NCBI RefSeq assembly: GCF_016892765.1
Contig: NZ_JAFEMD010000032.1
Span: 1 to 64,000, forward strand
Reading direction: 5' to 3'
Length of the DNA: 64,000 nt
From: Microvirga arvi
Lineage (GTDB): Bacteria; Pseudomonadota; Alphaproteobacteria; Rhizobiales; Beijerinckiaceae
Shown here: piece by piece, positions 44,227 to 52,941 of the stretch
Layout: the number at the start of each line of letters is the position of its first letter
Numbering within the stretch: the stretch's first letter is position 1
Notes under the pieces: generated by a model
What the model was told of the DNA's origin: nothing
The model's input: only the letters and a program-made list of their open reading frames with translations
The model's database searches: none
Translations under genes and position numbers: made by a program

Positions 44227-44250
44227 GCTTAGTTGCTTGGCCGGCTAAGC
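44227..44250. promoter_or_regulatory. inverted repeat upstream of the importer operon
   Basis: GCTTAG (44227-44232) and CTAAGC (44245-44250) form a short dyad with a 12-base spacer, 31 bases before the binding-protein start, inside the 128-base gap after the monophosphatase gene. It could be an operator. It does not match an iron box that I can recall. Confidence is low. Confidence 0.25.
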
Positions 44251-44324
44251 TCCCCCCATTGTCGCGGCGGGTCAAGAGCCTTGCACCTTCTCCAAAGCTG
44301 AATCTTTAGAATGAGATGCCCGCC

Positions 44325-45119
44325 TCAGGGCTCTTTCGCAATTCCCGTCGCCTGCATCAGCACCTCTGCCAGTTCCGGAGTGCAGGCGAGGACGGGATTG
44401 CCCTTGCGAAGACCGTCCTTGGCCAAGAAGTTGTTGGTCCAGCCACCGGCTTCCTCGATGATCAGGAGGCCGGCCAGGACATCCCAGGAATTGATGTGGA
44501 GCTCGCAATAGGCGTCGATGCGCCCATCCGCAACGTAAGCCAAGCCCAACGTACCGGAGCCGGCGCGTCGCACATTGGCGCCACCTGTCTTCAGCTTATC
44601 CACAGCGGCGATGTAGGGCTCGGGAGGCAGGCGCGACGACCAGCCGGCTTCCACGGTCGCCTGCTTCATGTCGCCCAGGCCGCTCACCCGGATCGGCTCT
44701 CCGTTGAGGATCGCGCCCCGACCCCTTTGAGCGGTATAGAGTTCGGCCTGCATCACATCGTAGATCACGCCGATCTCGACCCGGCTGTCGCGCACGAAGG
44801 CGATGGAGATGGCAAAATGGGGAATGCCGCGAGCGAAGTTCGCCGTGCCATCGATGGGATCCACCACCCAGACGTCGCGCTCGAAGGAGCCGCCGCCTTC
44901 CTCTCCGAAAAAGGAGTCGTCCGGAAAAAGACTGCTCAGGCGGGTGCGGATCAGTTCCTCGACCTCCGCATCCGTGGCGGTGAGAAAGTCCTGCGGCCCC
45001 TTGAAGTCCGGCCGTTGCGAGCGCGGTCGCTCGAGAAAGCGCTTGCGCGCTAAAACGCCAGCCTCCCGCGCGATGGCACAGGCGGCGGCAAATCTCATGT
45101 CCAGGCTATCGGTCGTCAT
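44325..45119 (-). CDS. inositol monophosphatase family protein
   Basis: A 264-residue lithium-sensitive-type phosphatase. Metal-binding motifs are EEGGG (about residue 73) with the second motif VVDPIDGTANFARGIPHFAISIAF near 86, and the C-terminal motif INSWDVLAGLLIIEEAGG near 209. Family members hydrolyse inositol phosphate, histidinol phosphate or sugar bisphosphates. It is the first gene of the minus-strand series ending in the ABC importer and the HAD phosphatase, 128 bases before the binding protein. That position suggests dephosphorylation linked to the imported substrate. Confidence 0.9.
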   Translation of the reverse strand: MTTDSLDMRFAAACAIAREAGVLARKRFLERPRSQRPDFKGPQDFLTATDAEVEELIRTRLSSLFPDDSFFGEEGGGSFERDVWVVDPIDGTANFARGIPHFAISIAFVRDSRVEIGVIYDVMQAELYTAQRGRGAILNGEPIRVSGLGDMKQATVEAGWSSRLPPEPYIAAVDKLKTGGANVRRAGSGTLGLAYVADGRIDAYCELHINSWDVLAGLLIIEEAGGWTNNFLAKDGLRKGNPVLACTPELAEVLMQATGIAKEP

Positions 45120-45313
45120 TAGGGCTGTGTGTCCTTGTGGATCAAAAGCGGTGTCTTCTTTGTTATGAGCCCGTCATGGAGCTTTGGAAGGATGGACAAT
45201 CGTACGAGGCTGAGGCCTGCCAATGTCCTCATTCCTCTGTAAATTGATCTTTCTTAGCCGGCTCAAATCATTTACGTTACAAACTAACCAGTTCGGAATC
45301 CTACTCTCGTCGA

Positions 45314-45739
45314 ATGCCCCAAACCACAAAAGATGAACTCAGCCAAGTCGCAGCGCTTCCCTTCCGCATCAAGGACGGGAAGGTCGAGGTGCTTCTCGTA
45401 ACGTCACGTGAGACCAAGCGCTGGCTGATCCCGAAGGGCTGGCCCATGAAGGGCAAGAAGCCTCACAAGGCGGCAGCGCAGGAGGCGGAAGAGGAGGCGG
45501 GCGTCAAGGGCGAGATCAAGAATAAGCCCCTCGGCTTCTATGACTACTGGAAGCGCCGGGCTGCGCATTTCGACTTGTGCCGCGTGAACGTCTACCCGCT
45601 TGAGGTTTCCAAGCAGCTCAAGTCTTGGCGCGAGAAGGGCCAGCGTCAGGCGCAGTGGTTCGAGGTCGAGGAGGCTGCCCATCAGGTTCTCGAGCCGGCG
45701 CTCGCGGAACTCATTCGAAGCCTGCCCGAACACGTCTGA
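45314..45739 (+). CDS. NUDIX hydrolase with degenerate Nudix box
   Basis: A 141-residue NUDIX-fold protein. The box runs from KGWPMKGKK to QEAEEEAGV. Compared with the consensus G-x5-E-x7-R-E-U-x-E-E-x-G, the first Glu is Lys and the Arg is Gln, while the metal-binding EAEEE helix is kept. This variant resembles diphosphoinositol polyphosphate phosphohydrolase-like bacterial members. It would hydrolyse a nucleoside diphosphate-linked or polyphosphate compound. The gene stands alone. Confidence 0.85.
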   Translation: MPQTTKDELSQVAALPFRIKDGKVEVLLVTSRETKRWLIPKGWPMKGKKPHKAAAQEAEEEAGVKGEIKNKPLGFYDYWKRRAAHFDLCRVNVYPLEVSKQLKSWREKGQRQAQWFEVEEAAHQVLEPALAELIRSLPEHV

Positions 45740-45875
45740 CCTTGCGCCCTGAGGAGGCAGAGGGCAGTTTTTGCAGCCCTCAAGGGAACGCAAAGCCCTT
45801 CAAGAAGTCTTTCCTGTGACGAAAGCGGTCAAGCGGCGGAGCTTGGCCATTTCCAGACATTTGAGGGAGGCTTCC

Positions 45876-47048
45876 ATGAAGGCGCTTGTTTGGCACGGCA
45901 CCACCGACATCCGTTGCGACTCGGTTCCCGATCCTCAGATCGAGCATCCGCGCGACGCGATCATCAAGGTGACGAGCTGTGCCATCTGCGGCTCGGATCT
46001 CCATCTTTACAACCATTTCATGCCTGGTATGAAATCCGGCGACATCATGGGCCACGAAACCATGGGAGAGGTCGTCGAGGTCGGCGCAGAGTCGAAGGGC
46101 AAGCTGAAGGTGGGCGACCGGGTGGTGATCCCCTTCACCATCATCTGCGGCGAGTGCGACCAGTGCAAGCGCGGCAATTTCTCGGTCTGCGAGCGCACGA
46201 ACCGCAACGGCCACATCGCAGCCAAGGCCTTCGGCCACACCACGGCGGGTCTCTTCGGCTACACGCATCTAACCGGCGGCTATCCGGGTGGCCAGGCCGA
46301 GTACCTCCGCGTGCCCTTTGCCGATGCCACCCACATCAAGGTGCCGAACAGCCTCTCCGATGAGCAGCTGCTTTTCCTCAGTGACATCTTCCCCACCGGC
46401 TGGCAGGCTGCTGTGCAGTGCGACATCGAGCCGACGGATACGGTGGCGATCTGGGGCGCCGGCCCGGTCGGCCAGATGGCGATCCGCAGCGCCATCCTGC
46501 TCGGCGCCAAGCAGGTCATCGTGATCGACCGCGTTCCCGAGCGCCTCGACATGGCGAAGGCCGGCGGCGCCATCACGATCAATCTCGATGAGGAGAGCGT
46601 CATCGAACGCCTCAACGAACTCACCAACGGCAAGGGACCCGAGAAGTGCATCGATGCCGTCGGCATGGAGGCGCATGCGACCGCGACCATCGATTCCATG
46701 TATGACCGGGTGAAACAGGCCACCATGATGGAGACGGACCGTCCGCATGTGCTGAGAGAGATGGCGTATGTCTGCCGCCCGGCGGGCACGCTCTCGGTCC
46801 CAGGCGTCTATGGCGGTCTCCTCGACAAGATCCCCTTCGGCGCGATCATGAACAAGGGCCTCACGATCCGCACGGGCCAGACGCATGTGAATCGCTGGAC
46901 CGATGATCTCCTGCGCCGCATCGAGGAGGGTCAGATCGACCCGTCCTTCGTGATCACCCATACGGTGCCCCTCGATCAAGGTCCTGACATGTACAAGATC
47001 TTCCGCGACAAGCAGGACGGCTGCATCAAGGTCGTTCTCAAACCCTGA
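45876..47048 (+). CDS. zinc-dependent alcohol dehydrogenase (formaldehyde dehydrogenase-like)
   Basis: A 390-residue medium-chain dehydrogenase. The catalytic zinc region is [30 protein letters not shown], and the structural zinc cysteines are in [16 protein letters not shown]. The NAD-binding strand has [32 protein letters not shown]. It is of the glutathione-independent formaldehyde dehydrogenase/threonine dehydrogenase-like type common in Rhizobiales. GAGGGAGG supports the ATG at 45876. It is followed 12 bases later by an unknown membrane-protein gene. Confidence 0.92.
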   Translation: MKALVWHGTTDIRCDSVPDPQIEHPRDAIIKVTSCAICGSDLHLYNHFMPGMKSGDIMGHETMGEVVEVGAESKGKLKVGDRVVIPFTIICGECDQCKRGNFSVCERTNRNGHIAAKAFGHTTAGLFGYTHLTGGYPGGQAEYLRVPFADATHIKVPNSLSDEQLLFLSDIFPTGWQAAVQCDIEPTDTVAIWGAGPVGQMAIRSAILLGAKQVIVIDRVPERLDMAKAGGAITINLDEESVIERLNELTNGKGPEKCIDAVGMEAHATATIDSMYDRVKQATMMETDRPHVLREMAYVCRPAGTLSVPGVYGGLLDKIPFGAIMNKGLTIRTGQTHVNRWTDDLLRRIEEGQIDPSFVITHTVPLDQGPDMYKIFRDKQDGCIKVVLKP

Positions 47049-47059
47049 TAGGTGAGATC

Positions 47060-47635
47060 ATGCGCTACGAAACTGAAAGAACGCGCCGTCGTGGTCATGC
47101 CGACACGGCCACCGACACCTTGGCCCGTGGTCTTGGGATCTTCTCCATCGCCTTTGGCATCGCTGAGATTGCGGCACCGCGCTCCCTGGCGCGGGCGCTC
47201 GGCATGAAGGGACAGGAGGGCCTGATCGCAGGCTATGGCGTGCGCGAGATCGTCACCGGCATCGGCATCCTGGCATCCAAGGATCCGACGCCCTGGATCT
47301 GGGGCCGCGTGGCGGGCGACGGGCTCGATCTCGCAACGCTGGCGACCGCGCTCGAGGGCAGGAACCCCAAGAAGGGTAATGTCGGCATCGCCATGGCGGC
47401 GGTGGCCGGCGTGACGGCGCTCGACTTCTACTGCGCCCAGACGCTGAGCCGCGAAAGCCCGCACCCGCTGCCGCCGATGCAGGATTACTCCGACCGCACG
47501 GGCTATCCTCGTGGCATCGGCCAGAGCCATGGCGCCGCGCAGGACTTCGAGGTGCCGCGGGACTTTCGCACGCCCGAAGCCATGCGGCCCTATTCGCAGC
47601 CGCAGGCGCCGCAGCGTCCTATGCCGTCCATGTAA
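47060..47635 (+). CDS. membrane protein of unknown function
   Basis: A 191-residue protein not recognised with certainty. Its middle has three weakly hydrophobic segments (LARGLGIFSIAFGIAEIAAP; YGVREIVTGIGILA; VGIAMAAVAGVTALDFYCAQTL), and its tail is rich in Pro and Gln. I recall a similar region at the N-terminus of SRPBCC/cyclase-like proteins in rhizobia. GATAGGTGAG precedes the ATG. It starts 12 bases after the zinc alcohol dehydrogenase gene and likely shares its mRNA. Confidence 0.75.
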   Translation: MRYETERTRRRGHADTATDTLARGLGIFSIAFGIAEIAAPRSLARALGMKGQEGLIAGYGVREIVTGIGILASKDPTPWIWGRVAGDGLDLATLATALEGRNPKKGNVGIAMAAVAGVTALDFYCAQTLSRESPHPLPPMQDYSDRTGYPRGIGQSHGAAQDFEVPRDFRTPEAMRPYSQPQAPQRPMPSM

Positions 47636-47641
47636 ATCCGC

Positions 47642-48091
47642 ATGGCAAAGCCGCAGGTCTTTACGATCGGGTATGAGGGAGCGGACGTGGACCGCTTCCT
47701 CACCACCTTGAAGGATGCCGGTGTCTCGACGCTTGCCGATGTGCGCGCCGTCGCGCTCTCCCGCAAGCGCGGTTTCTCGAAATCCGCCCTGCGTGATGCC
47801 CTGGCCCATCAGGGCATCGGCTACCAGCATTTCATCAAGCTCGGAACGCCGAAGGAGGGCCGCCAGGCGGCACGTGCCGGCGACGGAGATCTGATGCGCC
47901 GGATCTATTGCGACGAGGTTCTGGCCACCGAACCGGCCCAGGAGGCCCTTCACGAACTGGAGGCGTTGGCTGGAGCCCAGCCGATCTGCCTCCTGTGCTT
48001 TGAGCGCGATCCCGCCAACTGCCATCGTACTGTGCTGGCGCAGCGTCTTGCCGGGAAGGGTTTCGAGATAGTGGATCTGATGGTTCTCTGA
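47642..48091 (+). CDS. DUF488 domain-containing protein
   Basis: A 149-residue small cytoplasmic protein matching the DUF488 family: FTIGYEGADVDRFLTTLKDAGVSTLADVRAVALSRKRGFS at the N-terminus and ICLLCFERDPANCHRTVLAQRL with the conserved CxxxxxxCHR at the C-terminus. No biochemical role is established for the family. It starts six bases after the previous gene. Confidence 0.9.
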   Translation: MAKPQVFTIGYEGADVDRFLTTLKDAGVSTLADVRAVALSRKRGFSKSALRDALAHQGIGYQHFIKLGTPKEGRQAARAGDGDLMRRIYCDEVLATEPAQEALHELEALAGAQPICLLCFERDPANCHRTVLAQRLAGKGFEIVDLMVL

Positions 48092-48130
48092 CGCTAAAAG
48101 AAGAATGTGCAGAGAGAGGTTGGGGCAATC

Positions 48131-48673
48131 ATGAATGGAGTCGTTACGGCGGTGAGCTGCAGCTCGAGCCACAGCTTCAGCAAACCCAACCAAGGTTCCA
48201 TTCGTCTCCTGGCAGGCTTGGGCGTGGAGGGCGACGCTCATCAAGGTACGACGGTCAAGCACCGCTCCCGGGTGGCGAAGGATCCGAGCCAGCCGAACCT
48301 GCGGCAGGTCCATCTCATTCACGCGGAACTGTTCGATGAACTGGAAGCCAAGGGCTTCGTCGTATCGGCCGGCGAGATGGGCGAGAACGTCACCACGCGC
48401 GGGATCGACCTGCTGGATCTTCCGGCCGGTGCGCGCCTTCTCCTCGGCGGGAGTGCCATCGTGGAGATCACCGGATTGCGCAACCCTTGCGTCCAGATCG
48501 ACCGGTTTCAGAAGGGGCTTATGAAAGCGGTTCTGGATAAGGACAGCCAAGGCAATCTCATCCGCAAGTCCGGCATCATGGGCATCGTGCTCGAAGGCGG
48601 TGAGGTCAGGCCGGGAGATGCTGTCCGGGTGGAATTGCCGGCTGGAACGCGCCGACCGCTCGAGGTCGTGTAA
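48131..48673 (+). CDS. MOSC domain-containing protein
   Basis: A 180-residue MOSC-fold protein. The conserved core is seen at GLGVEGDAHQGTTVKHRSRV, AGEMGENVTTRGIDLLDLPAGARLLLG, and EITGLRNPCVQID, where the cysteine of NPC is the one expected to bind the molybdenum cofactor or sulfur. Such proteins reduce N-hydroxylated compounds or carry Moco sulfur. The ATG at 48131 is preferred over a GTG at 48107. It follows DUF488 by 39 bases. Confidence 0.9.
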   Translation: MNGVVTAVSCSSSHSFSKPNQGSIRLLAGLGVEGDAHQGTTVKHRSRVAKDPSQPNLRQVHLIHAELFDELEAKGFVVSAGEMGENVTTRGIDLLDLPAGARLLLGGSAIVEITGLRNPCVQIDRFQKGLMKAVLDKDSQGNLIRKSGIMGIVLEGGEVRPGDAVRVELPAGTRRPLEVV

Positions 48674-48769
48674 ATCCTTCCAGGAGCCCTGAAACAAAAG
48701 TGCGGTTGCCAAGTTGAACGAACTGCACTACTTTGCGCCCAGGTTTCAATTCTAGAAAGGGAGGACTGC

Positions 48770-48817
48770 ATGGCTTTTGTGTGCTTGCTGAACGTTCCTC
48801 CCGTGTCCAAGCCCTAG
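48770..48817 (+). CDS. candidate 15-residue leader peptide
   Basis: AAAGGGAGGACTGC is one of the best ribosome binding sites in the window. It precedes an ATG that opens a 15-codon frame, MAFVCLLNVPPVSKP, ended by TAG. It lies 128 bases before the ABC exporter gene, in a 272-base gap, and is followed by a GC-rich region with GGCTCCGAGGCCCGGCAACC. A regulatory leader peptide is a fair guess, but the frame is too short for coding statistics. Confidence 0.4.
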   Translation: MAFVCLLNVPPVSKP

Positions 48818-48945
48818 GCTGGACCAGGCGGGGCTCCGAGGCCCGGCAACCCTTATCAAGCTTTCCATATCCATGATCGTCGAGCGAAGTCAGGCGCCGT
48901 AAGCCGCCGTTCTGCTGTCGCTCCTCGAAATTTTTCGGGAGAGGC

Positions 48946-50787
48946 ATGCGCTCCAGGCGCTGCCTGTTCGCCTCCATGAACCAGAAGACGAAGAGCGGGG
49001 ATGCGACCCGCGACGTACTGAAATTCACGTTCCGCCACTGGCGCGCGGAGCCGCGCTATGTGGCACTGATCGCCGTCACCATGATGGTTTCGACGCTTGC
49101 CGACGTGTTCATGCCCGTCTTCGCGGGGCAGCTCGTTGATGCCATCGCCATGGGCGGGAATGACCGTGATGGTGCTTTGCATGCGGCGCTTGTCGCTTTC
49201 GGCTTCATGACGGGGCTCGGCCTGCTCATGATCGTCATGCGGCATCTCGCGTTCTACGGCATCGTGGAGCTGACGCTGCGCGTCATGGGGCGCGTGGCGC
49301 AGGATGCGTTTGCCCGCGTGCAGCGCTTCTCCACCGATTGGCATGCCAATTCCTTCGCGGGCTCGACCGTGCGCAAGATCACCCGCGGCATGTGGGCGCT
49401 CGACCTGATGCACGACACGCTTCTGCTCGCGCTGCTGCCCTCGCTCACGGTGCTCGCCGGCTCGATGATCGTGCTTGGCCTGCGCTGGCCCGTGATGGGC
49501 CTGGTCATCGGGGCGAGCGCGCTGGCTTACATCGTGATGACGGCCCTGCTCTCAACCCGATATGTGGCACCGGCAGCGCGCCTGGCGAATGCCTGGGATA
49601 CGCGGGTCGGCGGCACCCTGGCCGATGCCTTGAGCTGCAACCCGGTCGTGAAGGCCTTCGGCGCGGAGGCGCGGGAGGACGCGCGCCTGACATGGGTGCT
49701 GAACAAGTGGCAGAAGCGCACGAGCCGACTCTGGCAGCGCGGAACCAACAGCGGCACCGTGCAGTTCATCGCGCTGCTCGGCATCCGCGCCGCGATCATC
49801 GGCACGGCGATCTGGCTGTGGTGGGAGAACCGGGCGACGCCGGGCGACCTTGCCTACGTGCTCACCACCTACTTCGTGATCCATGGTTACCTGCGGGACG
49901 TGGGCATGCACATCAACAACCTGCGCCGCTCCGTGAACGACATGGAGGAACTCATCGACATCCACAGGGAGCGCGTCGGCGTGCCTGATCGCCCCCACGC
50001 GAAGCCGATCCGCGTTTCGCGCGGCGAGGTCGCATTCGACCGCGTCACCTTCCACTACGCCGGGCACGACACGCCGCTCTACCGGGATCTGTCGCTGACG
50101 GTGCAGGCGGGCGAGCGGGTCGGCCTCGTGGGGCCATCGGGTTCCGGCAAGACGACGCTCGTCAAGCTGATCCAGCGTCTCTACGACGTGACGGGCGGCG
50201 AGATCCGCATCGACGGGCAGAACATCGCCCAGGCGCAGCAGGCGTCGCTCCGCTCGCAGATCGCTATCGTGCAGCAGGAGCCGATCCTGTTCCACCGCAC
50301 GCTCGCCGAGAACATCGCCTATGCGCGGCCCGGCGCTTCCATGGCGGAGATCGAGCGGGCGGCGCGGCTTGCCAACGCCCACGACTTCATCATGAGCCTG
50401 CCCAAGGGCTATTCCACCCTCGTTGGCGAGCGTGGCGTCAAGCTCTCGGGCGGCGAGCGTCAGCGCGTGGCCATCGCCCGCGCGTTTCTCGCCGATGCGC
50501 CCATCCTGATCCTGGATGAGGCGACCTCCGCCCTCGACTCGGAGTCGGAGGTGCTGATCCAGCAGGCGATGGAGCGGCTCATGGTGGGGCGGACCTCCAT
50601 CGTCATCGCGCACCGGCTCTCGACGGTGCGCGCCCTCGACCGCATCCTCGTGTTCGACAAGGGACGGATCGTGGAGGAGGGGGATCATCTCAGCCTCTAC
50701 CGCAGAGGCGGCCTCTACCGCCGCCTGTGTGACCACCAGGGGCTGGATTTCGCCAGGGCTCAACGGCCCGACATGGCGGCCGAATAG
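48946..50787 (+). CDS. ABC transporter, fused permease and ATP-binding protein
   Basis: A 613-residue half-transporter of the exporter type. Residues about 25-340 carry six membrane helices (YVALIAVTMMVSTLADVFMPVFAGQLVDAI and others). The nucleotide-binding domain follows, with Walker A GPSGSGKTT near 400, signature LSGGERQRVAIARAF near 500 and Walker B ILILDEATSALDSESE. It should work as a homodimer exporting a lipid, peptide or drug. The ATG at 48946 follows GGGAGAGG very closely; 48976 (MNQKTKSGD) is an alternative. Confidence 0.92.
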   Translation: MRSRRCLFASMNQKTKSGDATRDVLKFTFRHWRAEPRYVALIAVTMMVSTLADVFMPVFAGQLVDAIAMGGNDRDGALHAALVAFGFMTGLGLLMIVMRHLAFYGIVELTLRVMGRVAQDAFARVQRFSTDWHANSFAGSTVRKITRGMWALDLMHDTLLLALLPSLTVLAGSMIVLGLRWPVMGLVIGASALAYIVMTALLSTRYVAPAARLANAWDTRVGGTLADALSCNPVVKAFGAEAREDARLTWVLNKWQKRTSRLWQRGTNSGTVQFIALLGIRAAIIGTAIWLWWENRATPGDLAYVLTTYFVIHGYLRDVGMHINNLRRSVNDMEELIDIHRERVGVPDRPHAKPIRVSRGEVAFDRVTFHYAGHDTPLYRDLSLTVQAGERVGLVGPSGSGKTTLVKLIQRLYDVTGGEIRIDGQNIAQAQQASLRSQIAIVQQEPILFHRTLAENIAYARPGASMAEIERAARLANAHDFIMSLPKGYSTLVGERGVKLSGGERQRVAIARAFLADAPILILDEATSALDSESEVLIQQAMERLMVGRTSIVIAHRLSTVRALDRILVFDKGRIVEEGDHLSLYRRGGLYRRLCDHQGLDFARAQRPDMAAE

Positions 50788-50830
50788 GCCGATCTGGACA
50801 ACGGACCCTCAGGCTCATAAGGAAAATCGC

Positions 50831-51328
50831 ATGTTCGAAGTCAAAGATATCTCCGTCTCCGACAACAAGCGTGACTTCTATGCCTCGCTCGCTCAGCAGC
50901 TCACCGGCCTCCTGGAGGGCGAGCGGGACATGATCGCGAACGCGGCCAACATGTCGGCGCTGATCTATCAGTTTCTGCCCGACCTGAACTGGGCCGGGTT
51001 CTATTTCATGCGCGGACCGGAGCTTGTCCTGGGCCCCTTCCAGGGCAAGACGGCTTGCGTACGCATCGCGGTTGGGCGCGGGGTCTGCGGCACGGCGGTG
51101 GAGCGCCAGGAATCCATCGTGGTGGCGGATGTCCATGCCTTTCCGGGACACATCGCCTGTGACAGCGCCTCCCGGTCCGAGCTCGTCGTGCCGCTCATCA
51201 AGAACGGGCAGGTGCTGGGCGTTCTCGATCTCGACAGCCCGCACCCCGATCGCTTCGACGAGACGGATCGTGAGGGTTGCGAGGCGCTCGTGCAGATCTA
51301 TCTCGCCGCGTCCGAGATCGCCTTGTAG
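50831..51328 (+). CDS. free methionine-(R)-sulfoxide reductase (GAF domain)
   Basis: A 165-residue single GAF domain protein. The three cysteines that define fRMsr are present in order: ACVRIAVGRG, GVCGTAVERQES and HIACDSASRSELVVPL. It reduces free L-methionine-R-sulfoxide using thioredoxin-type electrons, so it protects against oxidative damage in the cytoplasm. AAGGAAAA supports the ATG at 50831; the longer upstream frame lies in the exporter tail. It is 43 bases after the exporter gene. Confidence 0.92.
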   Translation: MFEVKDISVSDNKRDFYASLAQQLTGLLEGERDMIANAANMSALIYQFLPDLNWAGFYFMRGPELVLGPFQGKTACVRIAVGRGVCGTAVERQESIVVADVHAFPGHIACDSASRSELVVPLIKNGQVLGVLDLDSPHPDRFDETDREGCEALVQIYLAASEIAL

Positions 51329-51337
51329 CCTTTCAGC

Positions 51338-52627
51338 ATGTCGTCCGCCTATATCGACACCTATTACAGTCGCACCGCGGCAACATCGGAGACCTATCCT
51401 GCTGCAAGCGGCCGGATCCAGGCGGATGTCTGCATCGTCGGTGGTGGGCTCGCCGGTCTCACGGCGGCGCTGAAGCTCGCCCGCAGCGGGCGCAAGGTCG
51501 TACTCCTTGAGGCGCAGCGCGTAGCCTGGGGCGCGTCAGGGCGCAACGGCGGCTTCGTCTCTGCGGGCTATGCGACGGGACTTTCCTCCATCGAGAGGCG
51601 CGTGGGCAAAGCTCAGGCGCATGAGCTCTTCCGCCTGTCGATGGAAGGCGTCGAGATCGTTCGCGACACCATCGTCGGACCCGGCATCGAGGACGCTCGG
51701 CTCGTATCCGGCATCGCAAAGGCGCTGCGCTACGACTCGCGCGGAGCCCTGCATGCTGCCTGTGAGAGCCAGCAGCGCGAGTTCGGGTTGAAGCTACGCT
51801 ATCTTCCCCGCGACGAGGTGAGAAGCCTCTTCGTCTCGAAGAAGTATCATGAGGCGATCCTTGACGAGGGTGCCTTCCATTTTCACCCGTTGAACTACGG
51901 ACGCGCGCTGGCCCGCGAGGCGCTGCGCCTGGGCGCTGCAATCCATGAGCACTCGCCCGTGATCTCCGTCGACCTGGACGGCGCGCTCAAGATCGTCCGC
52001 ACGAAGGAGGCGGAGATTGCAGCCGAGCATGTGGTGTTCGCGACGGGCGGCTACACGGGCGCCGTGCTGCCGGCGTTGAAACGCGCCTTCCTGCCGATTG
52101 CCACCTATGTTCTGCTGACGGAGCGCGCGCCGGACCTGGTGCAAAGCGCCATCCGCACGCGGGCCGCCATTCTCGATGATCGCCGGGCAGGGGATTACTA
52201 CCGCGTCGTCGATGACGGCAGCCGTATCCTGTGGGGCGGGCGCATCACCACGCGCACGACCGACCCGCGCGATATAGCGGCCCTGCTCAGGCACGAGATG
52301 GTGACGACCTATCCGCAACTGGCCGATCTCAAAGTCGAGATCGCCTGGTCGGGCCTCATGTCCTATGCCCGCCACCTGATGCCGCAGATCGGTCAATGGA
52401 AGCCGGGGATCTGGTACTGCACGGCCTTCGGTGGGCACGGGATGAACACGACCGCCATCGGTGGCACGGTGATTGCGCAAGGCATTTCGGGAGAGAGCGA
52501 CCGCTACCGTCTGTTCGCACCCTTCGATCTGGCATGGAATGGCGGCATCCTGGGCCGCGCCGCGGTTCAGCTCACCTATTGGGGCTATCGGGCTGCCGAT
52601 GCGGCAAGGGAATCTCGTTCCCGCTGA
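51338..52627 (+). CDS. FAD-dependent amine oxidoreductase (OrdL/PuuB-like)
   Basis: A 429-residue flavoprotein. The FAD-binding Rossmann motif CIVGGGLAGLTAALKLARSGRKVVLLEA is at about residues 32-59, followed by WGASGRNGGFVSAGYA. The C-terminal block WYCTAFGGHGMNTTAIGGTVIAQGI is typical of DAO-fold enzymes. The closest described relatives are gamma-glutamylputrescine oxidase and other OrdL-type amine oxidases. It starts nine bases after fRMsr. The substrate is unknown. Confidence 0.9.
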   Translation: MSSAYIDTYYSRTAATSETYPAASGRIQADVCIVGGGLAGLTAALKLARSGRKVVLLEAQRVAWGASGRNGGFVSAGYATGLSSIERRVGKAQAHELFRLSMEGVEIVRDTIVGPGIEDARLVSGIAKALRYDSRGALHAACESQQREFGLKLRYLPRDEVRSLFVSKKYHEAILDEGAFHFHPLNYGRALAREALRLGAAIHEHSPVISVDLDGALKIVRTKEAEIAAEHVVFATGGYTGAVLPALKRAFLPIATYVLLTERAPDLVQSAIRTRAAILDDRRAGDYYRVVDDGSRILWGGRITTRTTDPRDIAALLRHEMVTTYPQLADLKVEIAWSGLMSYARHLMPQIGQWKPGIWYCTAFGGHGMNTTAIGGTVIAQGISGESDRYRLFAPFDLAWNGGILGRAAVQLTYWGYRAADAARESRSR

Positions 52628-52645
52628 AAGCAGGCGCTGGTCGCA

Positions 52646-52765
52646 TCACATCTTGGCGGCGGAGGCGACGATCCAGAGGCAGCTGATGCTGAAGGCAAGC
52701 CCAATCAGATTCATCAGATAGGCCAATGTATCATTGGCCGGGTGGCGTTTTCCCGAACGATCCAT
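52646..52765 (-). CDS. 39-residue small membrane protein
   Basis: A 39-residue reading frame (start 52765, stop 52646). The N-terminus MDRSGKRHPAND is polar and basic, followed by one hydrophobic helix (TLAYLMNLIGLAFSISCLWIVASAA). GGAGAAGC lies seven bases before the ATG. The frame lies in the 314-base gap between the oxidoreductase and serralysin genes. Single-helix proteins of this kind are common in Rhizobiales; no function is known to me. Confidence 0.55.
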   Translation of the reverse strand: MDRSGKRHPANDTLAYLMNLIGLAFSISCLWIVASAAKM

Positions 52766-52941
52766 CGTGCTTCTCCAGGAGCCGAGAGGTCTTGAAGTGG
52801 GGATAAGGCCTAAGCTTGACGGTTGTCTAGATGGTTAATGCCGAATTCCTGTGAACGTGGGTGCAGCTGATCGGGGCGGACCGATCGGCTGCCATATCGT
52901 CGATCGCATCAAAAAAGATGGTATGTAATAAAATTAATGTC

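Noticed and set aside
46976-48712. 578-codon minus-strand frame
   Set aside because: It runs opposite several clear genes (unknown membrane protein, DUF488, MOSC) and shows no family motif.
48818-48880. SAM-I-riboswitch-like strings (CCCGGCAACC and CTTATCAAG)
   Set aside because: The two strings occur in the wrong order and without the paired stems of the SAM-I fold, and the downstream gene is an ABC exporter, not a methionine gene.
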